Origin: Agelas oroides
Taxonomy: Eukaryota; Porifera; Demospongiae; Agelasida; Agelasidae
NCBI GenBank assembly: GCA_949130485.1
Contig: OX422191.1
Span: 5,953,754 to 6,017,753, forward strand
Length of the DNA stretch: 64,000 bases
Direction: 5' to 3'
Made by a program: the position numbers and the translations under genes. A model generated the notes under the pieces. It was not told where the DNA came from and did no database searches. It was given only the letters and a program-made list of their open reading frames with translations. Positions 57,961-64,000 of the stretch are shown in pieces. Within the stretch, counting starts at the first letter, position 1. Each line of letters opens with the position of its first letter.

Positions 57961-59809
57961 ATTATTCAACTTGCTAGTGTGGGGCTTGCTCAGGCTCGCC
58001 CCAATTACTTAAGTCTATTATCACATTGACAAATATTGTGTATTATTGAGGAAGTAAATTTCACCGCTGTCCATGGCTGCCCTTTTAACTGTAGTGTATC
58101 TCTGTCCCTTACTCATACTAGCTCCTCTTCCATGAGGTAAAGATATTGTACTTCAACTAAGAGTTGAAATGCTTACCCAATTGGTGCATCAAACCACACA
58201 TAGAAGACTTTATCAGTATAGCCCTCCAGAGGAACGGGGGTACCCCACTTGAGGTCTCGGCTGATGCAGCGTGGTTTCAGGCCGTCTCGTAGCCATGTTG
58301 ATGTAATTGTCTGGGCGTTGCTTGACCAATTGCCTATAAGGAAGTGCAAATTGCATCATAACCACCCTAGTGTGATGGTAGTGGTGTCATTATGAGTTGT
58401 CATTCTTTCTGAGCTCTAGCTGTATTTTAACTTTGACTAGAAAGCCTCTACTTGACAGGCAGTCGATTCACAGTGCAATCAATGTTGTGGGCATGTAGCA
58501 ACTGAAAAGCATCTCAAACCAAAGAAAAACAAAAGCTGCTTCTAGCTGTTAGTCAAAACTTTACAGTCAAGAATGTTCCAATATTGGAGCAGCCATGCAA
58601 GTACAAACTTGACTGGGCCCATATAGTGCTGCAGTATATCCTAGGAGTTCTTCATGTTCAGACACACAGGTTTATTTTGTAAGTGTCCAAAAGAGTAATT
58701 TTTTCATGCACAAACTCATACACACGCATGGATGTACATGTAAATGCAAATGTACAGCTGACCAGCTGTCAAAACCCTGTCAACCAACTTATGCCATTGG
58801 GAACTAATTCTTGAAGTTATTGTTTGATGATGGTTAACTGAATGCAGAGGAAAATGTTCTTAGCATGTGAGCACACAATAAATTAAGAAATGTTCAGATA
58901 TCGGATAGTCGTTCAAGGATTTTTGGATGTACTATATGTAAGTGCTTAGGTACATGTTAAAAGAAGTTTTACAATATAATGTATTTACATGTACATTACC
59001 TATTCTGGAAGATTCCTGGAACCACTTACTAACAGTGGGCTCTAGCTGCAAAGGAAGGAAGCACTCAGTGGGTGTATGTGTTCCATGGTAATACACAAGC
59101 ACAGAGACACACATATACAACACATATGTAACACACAAGCATGAACAACTTGATGTACATACACTCCACTCAATCACCACTGGTTTGCAAGTGATGATCA
59201 GGCAGAATGACCCAGGAAATAAAAGCTTGTAAATGTTAAAGGCTCTGGATTTCTATGTAAGATCGCCTAAAATCATTTCTCCCTCCCCTTCTCCCAGAGC
59301 ATGCACAATAGCAGAAAAAGTATCACTCATTGTTCACAACATAAGATTTTCTGGGGGATCATTTGAGATATCTCCTAGGCAAACTAGTCTGAAACCCAGG
59401 TTTTCTGGCCTGAAATTTGCTTTGTAGTTTTGTAGAAACTGGAAGGAAATTCTGGAAGGATTTTGTATGTGATACTGTACCCCACTATGTGTCCTGGATG
59501 TCAGGTTGTCTTTCTCTTACCAGCTTCCTTGTGCTCAACTTTCATGCTAACAACAACACAAACAATGAGCATTCTGTGGCATTGTTGATGTTCAATCCAG
59601 TACTTCTCACATCACAGTGGCATAGTATTATGCACAAAATCCTACCAGACCTTCCTTCCAATTTTCATCCAGATCTACATGACCAAATCTGTAACAAAAA
59701 GCCGAGGCGACATAAAGTCTAAGATGTATCGTACCTTGGACAAGTCAAGAAAGAGGTGGTTGGATGTTTTCACTTGGGGCTGGCTGGAGCATATCTTGCA
59801 GCGAGGAGA
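38524..59809 (-). CDS. MARS1: Cytoplasmic methionyl-tRNA synthetase (C-terminal 12 exons; N-terminus not found)
   Basis: Exons (minus): 59809-59735, 59045-59000, 58333-58177, 52292-52111, 48697-48564, 47962-47845, 47513-47429, 46993-46889, 41149-41038, 40967-40896, 39950-39816 and 38667-38524. All junctions are GT-AG and the phases agree, giving 454 residues ending at TGA. In order: a CxxC zinc-knuckle half (CKIC); [55 protein letters not shown]; the KMSKS-class loop [12 protein letters not shown]; the anticodon-binding helices [16 protein letters not shown]; and a last exon that is a WHEP-type basic helical hairpin, as in animal MetRS. The enzyme charges tRNA-Met and usually sits in the multi-synthetase complex. 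The HIGH half and any GST-like domain are absent here and are presumably beyond base 64000 or in exons I did not recognise right of 59810. At exon 47513 an upstream AG would break the frame; the inner TGCAG keeps it. Confidence 0.93.
38668..40895 (-). other. Introns between the last three exons of the methionyl-tRNA synthetase gene
   Basis: The 38668-39815 intron has a G run at 38950 and nothing else. The 39951-40895 intron holds a 17-bp-arm hairpin at 40319-40356 (acactaatttcaatgtt and complement, 4-base loop). Confidence 0.5.
41900..42668 (+). mobile_element. HIRAN-carrying inverted-repeat element, copy 1
   Basis: Terminal inverted repeats begin CCGTAGTGTCC(C/T)G(C/T)TAATA(C/T)GCCCCC at the left end, with the complement at the right end, and both ends abut TA. 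Subterminal G or C runs and a block that can pair with itself (tcgaggatgcaattagtctcga) follow the left end. A TA target and a CCGTA terminus fit the Tc1/mariner/pogo group, but no transposase is present, so this is a non-autonomous element carrying a protein gene. Confidence 0.75.
42068..42430 (+). CDS. HIRAN-like single-domain protein of a TA-flanked mobile element, 120 aa
   Basis: Open frame starting [20 protein letters not shown]. An in-frame upstream ATG exists at 41954 but translates the G-rich element end, so 42068 is preferred. The features [18 protein letters not shown] and [15 protein letters not shown] followed by a Gly/Arg turn match the HIRAN fold, which in HLTF/Rad5 helicases binds 3' DNA ends. 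Here the domain stands alone, with no helicase or transposase. It sits centrally in a 0.77-kb element with inverted ends, within a long intron of the methionyl-tRNA synthetase gene on the opposite strand. A second copy at the right of the window has the same frame with one stop. Function inferred: DNA-end or junction binding, perhaps for the element; it may equally be passive cargo. Confidence 0.7.
   Translation: MATTFRIESTVRGHHVYKAAWSPYIGEELPVQREVNNIHDDFAVAVLKNGNTVGHVPREISRVCWYFLHKSGSEMTCIVNGDRRLSEVDGKGLVVPCVYIFRGKQKHLDRLINLFAKLAA
42671..45273 (-). other. Middle of the 5.7-kb methionyl-tRNA synthetase intron
   Basis: Contains a small palindrome at 43045-43124 (taaaccaccccctaggca and complement) and a direct repeat (atgcactaagttcatac) at 44756 and 44953. 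No coding sequence recognised. Confidence 0.4.
44143..44225. repeat. Isolated M-type terminus with hairpin
   Basis: TTAAGGTTACGGGATAC is the M1/M2 end without a partner, followed by acatgcatgtg and its complement around a 15-base loop. Confidence 0.4.
45274..45830 (+). pseudogene. Mutator-like transposon first exons, truncated
   Basis: ATG at 45274 opens [22 protein letters not shown] donor after 45361 joins in phase to an AG acceptor at 45473-45474, after which a Ser/Thr/Lys-rich frame runs to 45830. A basic (R/K)RRF-GNQ(Y/F)T start followed by a serine-rich tract is, from memory, the usual beginning of Mutator-like transposase genes in sponges. The frame then meets unrelated retroelement sequence near 45760-45830 and ends, so no catalytic domain remains. 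Confidence 0.45.
45790..46675 (+). pseudogene. DIRS-like retrotransposon RNase H region, frameshifted
   Basis: Reads [13 protein letters not shown], then RNase H motifs [12 protein letters not shown] (Asp), [13 protein letters not shown] (Glu) and [14 protein letters not shown] (Asp). After a frame change near 46200 it continues [17 protein letters not shown] and [16 protein letters not shown], then [15 protein letters not shown]. This order is typical of DIRS-type elements, in which a tyrosine recombinase follows. No reverse transcriptase or recombinase is left. It is in the methionyl-tRNA synthetase intron, opposite in strand to the host gene. Confidence 0.7.
49086..49221 (+). repeat. 34-bp tandem repeat, four copies
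   Basis: Unit contains ggtggacttcctagctgtta; four identical copies, so recently expanded or assembly-generated. Confidence 0.9.
49222..49880 (-). other. Methionyl-tRNA synthetase intron, AT-rich part
   Basis: Contains aaaattttatatgcgaattattt-type sequence and scattered inverted half-sites. No feature recognised. Confidence 0.4.
49880..51660 (-). mobile_element. RAG1-N-terminus-like transposon remnant N2
   Basis: Minus-strand reading. 51660-51400: [20 protein letters not shown] then [19 protein letters not shown] and a [14 protein letters not shown] end, resembling the zinc-binding N-terminal region of RAG1. 51120-50770: CPGCSSHH and [17 protein letters not shown], comparable to the RING/zinc-finger-A neighbourhood. 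50580-50450: [20 protein letters not shown] and [15 protein letters not shown]. 50090-49917: [18 protein letters not shown] and GFGFLGEQG. The last two blocks recur in the element at 53690. The central transposase segment present there is missing here. Similar to mobile elements described as N-RAG-TP; this name is from memory. Confidence 0.5.
52423..53095. mobile_element. TAGCCTCGT-family element F2
   Basis: Starts TAGCCTTGTTCCCAGGCTC and ends CTGGGAACGAGGCTA, with a perfect 9-bp flanking repeat TTCTGGCCT on both sides. The interior differs from E1/E2 and contains a repeated block (aatggctttca...gctattaaacaccaaggtgg) at 52739 and 52779. It lies in the intron of the methionyl-tRNA synthetase gene between exons 52292-52111 and 58333-58177. 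Confidence 0.75.
53690..56712 (-). mobile_element. RAG1-N-terminus-like transposon remnant N1, with transposase-like core
   Basis: Minus-strand blocks from 5' to 3': a Cys-rich finger (56640-56420; [20 protein letters not shown] then [20 protein letters not shown]), a linker (56086-55832), the core [20 protein letters not shown] and [20 protein letters not shown] (55560-55330), HHCCLSCL (55040-55020), [20 protein letters not shown] (54190-54120), and the tail [20 protein letters not shown] then [11 protein letters not shown] (53950-53850). Breaks between blocks look like short introns or decay. The LGGDKGG core plus EHxVP...GEQGAES tail is a combination common in predicted proteins of cnidarians and sponges. 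It sits in the methionyl-tRNA synthetase intron 52293-58176. Confidence 0.5.
57382..57915. mobile_element. TA-flanked miniature inverted-repeat element
   Basis: Ends CCGTAGACTCTGGTTAATAA(GCGC) and complement, TA on both sides. Subterminal tgcgcctaataa repeats are frequent inside. No gene. The first six bases equal those of the HIRAN element. Confidence 0.7.
57916..57959 (+). repeat. TA microsatellite
   Basis: About 21 TA dinucleotides directly at the right end of the 57382 element. Confidence 0.9.
57970..58010 (+). repeat. Copy of dispersed GGGGCTTGCTCAGGCTCGCCCC motif
   Basis: ctagtgtggggcttgctcaggctcgccccaa; related copies at 1573, 28257 (reverse), 29510, 41378 (reverse), 61243 (reverse) and 61815. 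Short, often beside ctagc(g/a)tg; family unknown. Confidence 0.5.
58334..58999 (-). other. Methionyl-tRNA synthetase intron
   Basis: Nothing recognised. Confidence 0.4.
59046..59734 (-). other. Methionyl-tRNA synthetase intron
   Basis: A 101-codon plus-strand frame at 59417-59722 has no domain and lies over intron; nothing else seen. Confidence 0.4.
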
Positions 59810-61480
59810 CTAAAATAGACATGAAACATTTTTCTTCATACACAGTACTGTGAGTACACCACTTTTCTAGTGCTAGACATAAACAGTAGTAGTCAACTAA
59901 GGTTACATCCAAGCTACTATGTACAATCATTCTATGGTGTGAACCTTCGTGTTTTGTTTCTGCATTCATTCCCTACTGTATTTTTGCTTTGCGATATTTT
60001 ACGTGTGACAGTCGGGCATTATTGTGAAGAAAACATGGTTCTTGCAGTATTACAATTCTTACCAACTATGCTGTCCTGTGCATAGCTTTAGAGGAGATTC
60101 ATGTGGAAACGTATGGTATAAAAGCTGGGGATTTTGGCTCAAATGAAAAATTTCAGCCTTAAGTTGTCTCACTTTGTTTTCTTTGGAGCAGAACAATTGT
60201 TGTTAACCTTAGATACTACAATTCAGGAGGCTACAATGGCTGCAGAGATGACACAACAATATCTTCAAAAGCAACATTCTGACAGCTGTTCTGACCAGTT
60301 TTAACTCTCGAGTTGTGAAGGATTCAATAAAGGTGACAAAGTGTGTACAATTTGTGATGTCATGAATGAGGTATGTGTGGGCAAGGAGATGCTGTCTGAA
60401 GTCTTCAGACTACTTCCACACTGCCCGTCACCACTGCTACTGCAGAAAGAACATTTCTGGCCTAAGCCATCTTCTGTCCTTGTGCATATACAAGAGCATT
60501 GTATGATTAAGGTATGGTTGGGACATTGTGGAGTGTAGATATTTTTTTAAAACAGATGATGTGACTATTGTAGTATGGAAAATGACGGCAGAAGAAGTTA
60601 TTTGGTAAATTGTATCCCAGTGTGTATGTATAGGTTATACAACGAGGTGGAGGTCTCTACGGGATATACACAACCAAGTGCCATAGGCACAAGGTTGTGT
60701 ATACCGTAGAGACCGAAACCAAGTTGTATAACCGACTTGTACCATGGTGTATAGTAATTAACACGCTTACGTAGTAGCAGGGTATAAAAAGCGGACATTT
60801 TGTCATGTACTTACAATAGGTTTTGCAGTATTACAAAGAGGTGACAAATGCGGAACTCCTGGAAACTTTGCATAGCAACTGGACACTCGTGAACATGGTG
60901 AACAAGCTCAATAGTCTCAGAGTGCGGTTACCTGAATCACAGACTGTGTCAAGAAAACAACAGCGAACAAGCTACAACTGCTCATTTGAGATCATGCTCA
61001 ACTTCCTGTGTTGAGTAACATGAACAAACAACAGACGGCTGACCATCAATAAACTCAGCCCGATTACCTTATCAAGTGCCTCCCGCCCACGTGGTCCGGG
61101 AACGAGACAACCAAGCATGCCTTCACTCGGGACCTTTCGAAATGCAGAGCCATCACTATCACACAGAACAGCAACATGTAGTCACTAATTTCTGTATTTT
61201 CACAGTGCTAAAACGGTGTAAACATCTCAGTTGCTTATTATTGGGGCGAGCCTGAGCGAGCCTCACATTAACGTGTTGAACGCAAGCGGTGTCTGTATGT
61301 ATGTATGTATTTGTCCGTAAATACATTCGTAGTTGTTGAATAACAAAAGTCGCGTTGTGAAAAATTAGAAAAATTTTGCACATGTATTTCTCGGCAGAAT
61401 CAGCCATGTTCTCAATATAAATCGAAGGGGTAGTTGATATGGAACCATCGTGTTCTCGGAGTGAAGCTTCGGATGTCGTC
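59810..61480. other. Region upstream of the last visible methionyl-tRNA synthetase exon
   Basis: Probably a further intron of that gene. Holds the 60632-60733 foldback and, at 60827-61014, a plus-strand frame preceded by a good acceptor (gttttgcag) that I cannot identify. A gggcgagcctgagcgagcc copy is at 61243. Confidence 0.35.
60632..60733. repeat. Foldback, about 100 bp
   Basis: ggttatacaacgagg and ggtctctacggGatatacacaacc pair with ggttgtgtataccgtagagacc and ccaagttgtataacc around a loop of about 15 bases. Confidence 0.65.
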
Positions 61481-61489
61481 GGTATGGCA

Positions 61490-61690
61490 CTATCGTGTTC
61501 TTGAAGTGACCCGCGAAGGACGCCGCAAACAACGGAGGAGAAAAAGAAACATAGAATCGAATCTGACAGAGTGCGCCGCGCTGCTGAAACAGCAGATCAA
61601 AAAGAACACATACTGAGTAAGCCCAGGACAAAAGATAGAGCAAGGTGTGCTGCTCGTGCAGCTGCTGAGGTTGTCTCGCGCAGTCACACC
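61490..61690 (+). pseudogene. Relic of Arg/Ala/Glu-rich transposon coding repeats (Helitron-like?)
   Basis: One frame reads RIESDRVRRAAETADQKE then RTKDRARCAARAAAE. Iterated RRAAETxxQ(R/K)E repeats occur at the start of many invertebrate Helitron-type proteins, by memory. Too short to be sure. Confidence 0.3.
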
Positions 61691-61839
61691 CAGATAATAG
61701 CTCTAGAGTCATAGTACGGTAGGTAGCTCAACCTAGATTGAACAACGCTAGATGTGTACAATGACCGTTCCATTCCACATTCCAGTCCATCAATTACAGA
61801 TACCGCTACTGCTTGCTTAGGCTCGCCCCACAATGCAAC

Positions 61840-62095
61840 ACGTTGAACCCAAGAAGCTTTCCCTGCCAGAAATGAACCCACTAAAAGGTGAGAGTGGTGC
61901 TTTTTAGGCCTGTTCAAGCAGCCAGGGTGAGAATTGGCCCACCCGGCACCAACCATGGCCCTCCTACAGGCAAGCCTAGCAGCTGCCATGTGCAAAGTGC
62001 CCTACGGGTGACCCCACACACCTCCCCCTTTCTGCTGATGCAGACTATCTTTTCTGCACAGTGCACAATATGATATAACCAAAGTGCACTATAGC
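61840..62095 (+). repeat. Relative of the 26046-26551 interior
   Basis: Shares aagaagctttccctgccagaaatgaaccc, ttggcccacccgg and gctgccatgtgca(c/a)ag with 26256-26520 in the same order. The terminal CCCTTTAAAC repeats were not found around it. Confidence 0.55.
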
Positions 62096-62099
62096 TATG

Positions 62100-62570
62100 C
62101 TTTAATTAAGGCTCTCCAACAATCATTGACAGAGTGTCTAAGAGTTCAAGCTTTAGCACGTTACTGTGGCTTAGCTGAGGAAATGTTGTTGCACTGGAAA
62201 AGTTCGCCGCATCACACTTTCTGACTTCTCACCAGAACCACAGGTTATGCCACACATTCTAGCACCTCCAGTTGACCAATGCTATGACAGTGATGGCAAC
62301 CTTATGTCAGTAAGAAATGGTGCAAAGGTTTTTTATTTTACAAAAATCACCTTGTGTACTGCAGGAAATGTAGCATAATATAGAACTATGCACACTTTGG
62401 CAAAAAGGCTAGCTGCCCTACAAGGAAGTATCTGACACCATCTATTTCACAGGGCAGTTAACGTACTTAAAATGCAGTGCAGTCTGTTTCCCTTTGCCAG
62501 CATTCAATGAGCTATACACAACACCATAACTTCAGTTCACTGACAGTTGAGCGCACTAAAGATATTGTGG
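62100..62570. other. Spacer left of HIRAN copy 2
   Basis: A short plus-strand frame (ALQQSLTECLRVQALARYCG) near 62115-62210 looks coding in composition but ends in stops; not identified. Confidence 0.3.
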
Positions 62571-62572
62571 TA

Positions 62573-63336
62573 CCGTAGTGTCCCGCTAATACGCCCCCTT
62601 CGAAAATACGCCCCCCCCCCCTCTTTTCCACCAAAGTTCCTGCACAGGGTAGTTTGACTCGTTATAACGCCCCCCGGTGAGCGTCTTCTGGAACATCAAA
62701 ACTACACGTGCTTACTATACGTTGCAAGTGCGTTCAGTAAGACTATAGTAGTCGGTGAATCTTTTGTAAGTTTTGTGGCCTTTAGAAAAGCCGGTTAGAT
62801 GTTCCAAGTTTTAAGCTGCTAGTTTAGCAAACAGGTTTATCAGTCTGTCAAGGTGTTTTTGTTTCCCTCTGAAGATGTACACGCACGGAACCACGAGTCC
62901 TTTCCCATCAACTTCAGCACGTCTTCTGTCACCATTGACGATGCAAGTCATCTCGCTGCCACTCTTGTGCAAGAAATACCAGCAGACTCTGGAAATTTCC
63001 CGTGGTACATGACCGACAGTGTTGCCGTTCTTGAGGACAGCTACAGCGAAGTCGTCGTGAATGTTATTGACCTCGTGTTGAACTGGCAGCTCTTCTCCGA
63101 TGTAGGGAGATCACGCAGCTTTGTAAACGTGATGTCCGCGAACAGTACTCTCGATCCTGAAAGTCGTCGCCATAGTTAGTTGGAAGTGTCCTAATTGCGT
63201 ACATAGCACTTGCGTAAAATCTTTTGGGGGGGGGGCTTATAGTCGAGACTAATTGCATCCTCGAATATAAGCCCCCCCCCCCCCCCCCCCCCCCACTTTA
63301 GGCGGGATGTAGTGTACAAAATGGGGGGGCGTATTA
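62573..63336 (-). mobile_element. HIRAN-carrying element, copy 2 (inverted, one end damaged)
   Basis: Near-identical to the copy at 41900 but reversed. The left end is an intact TA-CCGTAGTGTCCCGC terminus. At the right end the terminal repeat stops after GTATTAA and runs into unrelated sequence, so about 17 bases of the terminus are missing or mutated. A long C run near the right end differs in length from copy 1. Confidence 0.75.
62811..63173 (-). pseudogene. HIRAN-like gene copy 2, nonsense-broken
   Basis: Same 120-codon frame as the gene at 42068, read on the minus strand from ATG 63173 to TAA 62811. The codon after KAA, TGG (Trp) in copy 1, is TGA here. Only scattered other substitutions separate the copies, so the break is recent. 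The remaining frame is otherwise open. Confidence 0.75.
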
Positions 63337-63435
63337 ATATGGGGCGCCGTTTGTGCCAAAATGGAGCTACAAAATTTGTACGCTAGATTACCTACTATTT
63401 ACTAAATCGTCACTACGATTTACTAAATCTTTGCA

Positions 63436-63783
63436 ACTAAATCGTCGGCACGATATACTAAATCGTCGGCACGATATACTAAATCGTCGGCACGATATAC
63501 TAAATCGTCGGCACGATATACTAAATCGTCGGCACGATATACTAAATCGTAGGCACGATATACTAAATCGTCGGCACGATTTACTAAATCGTAGGCACGA
63601 TATACTAAATCGTCGGCACGATTTACTAAATCGTTGGCACGATTTACTAAATCGTCGGCACGATTTACTAAATCGTCGGCACGATTTACTAAATCGTCGG
63701 CACTATTTACTAAATCGTCAGCACGATTTACTAAATCGTAGGCACGATTTACTAAATCGTCAGCACGATTTACTAAATCGTGC
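63436..63783 (+). repeat. 21-bp tandem array of palindromic units, 16 copies
   Basis: Unit TAAATCGT-cggc-ACGATTTA-c (some units end ACGATATA): each has 8-base complementary arms around 4 bases. The 21-base period keeps frames open on both strands, so the long frames there are artefacts. Left units are mostly of the ACGATATA type and right units of the ACGATTTA type. Confidence 0.9.
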
Positions 63784-63789
63784 ACGTGC

Positions 63790-64000
63790 AAGGTTAGTGA
63801 CACCGTATGACTAAAGGTAATTAAGCCACGCCCACTTCCTGTTTTTAACCCGCCGTTTACCCATTTTGTGGTATAGCATCTGATCTGTACCTGCGTCAGA
63901 CCGTCACTACGCTGTGTTGCTGCGGCACACTGCTCTCGTCTGTGATGGCAGGCACTATCGATCCTAAAGCTCTGACGGCTCTTGCCGCTGACCTGTTGGC
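63790..64000. other. Right edge
   Basis: GC-richer sequence with an ATG at 63944 followed by an open frame to the edge (MAGTIDPKALTALAADLL). It could be the first exon of a plus-strand gene continuing beyond the window. Confidence 0.25.

Noticed and set aside
59417..59722. 101-codon plus-strand frame
   Set aside because: Lies over a methionyl-tRNA synthetase intron, has no domain or splice support.
62853..63179. 108-codon plus-strand frame in HIRAN copy 2, also present as antisense in copy 1
   Set aside because: It is the antisense of the HIRAN gene; conserved only because the two copies are near-identical.
63353..63814. 153- and 126-codon frames with seven-residue repeats
   Set aside because: Product of the 21-bp array; both strands open, no unique sequence or start context.

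Overview
The window is eukaryotic nuclear DNA from an animal. The genes have many short exons with GT-AG introns, ordinary Kozak context and polypyrimidine-AG acceptors, and the introns are packed with mobile-element remains. The element mixture (Penelope-like and DIRS-like retroelements, Mutator-like remains, RAG1-N-terminus-like transposons, HIRAN-encoding elements) suggests an early-branching invertebrate, most likely a demosponge. That assignment is inference; no rRNA or mitochondrial sequence is present to confirm it.

Four host genes can be read. Two tandem copies of a membrane-anchored FAD-dependent oxidoreductase of the geranylgeranyl-reductase family lie on the minus strand. Copy A (13186 down past the left edge) shows exons 1-5. 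Copy B (32131 to 17362) is complete: 9 exons, 472 codons. The first five exons of the two copies have identical lengths and phases. A single-exon plus-strand gene (34622-36058, 478 aa) encodes a type II membrane protein with a signal anchor, a Ser/Thr/Pro-rich stem and a glycosyltransferase-like lumenal domain; it is divergent to copy B. The 3' two thirds of cytoplasmic methionyl-tRNA synthetase (59809 to 38524, minus, 12 exons) fills the right half. Its exons were joined in phase by hand and end in a WHEP domain; the N-terminal exons are probably beyond the right edge.

Most of the rest is mobile DNA. The most striking set is a family whose ends read TAGCCTCGT(A/T)CCCAGGC. Members range from perfect palindromes of 37, 40 and 63 bp to elements of about 640-670 bp, and several are flanked by 9-bp direct repeats, four of them perfect. 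One large member carries part of a RecQ-like helicase coding sequence, so it looks like an animal Pack-MULE. Other elements are: two inverted copies of a 0.77-kb TA-flanked element encoding one 120-aa HIRAN-like protein, one copy broken by a stop codon; two RAG1-N-terminus-like transposon remnants; a dead Penelope-like element between the two reductase genes; a DIRS-like RNase H remnant beside a Mutator-like first exon; two inverted TTAA-flanked elements and one piggyBac-like miniature element in reductase introns; several large foldbacks; a 14-bp minisatellite open in several frames; and a 21-bp array whose every unit is a small palindrome.

The host genes show no shared pathway. The two reductases are paralogues. 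The recurring biology is heavy use of long introns as landing sites for small inverted-repeat elements.
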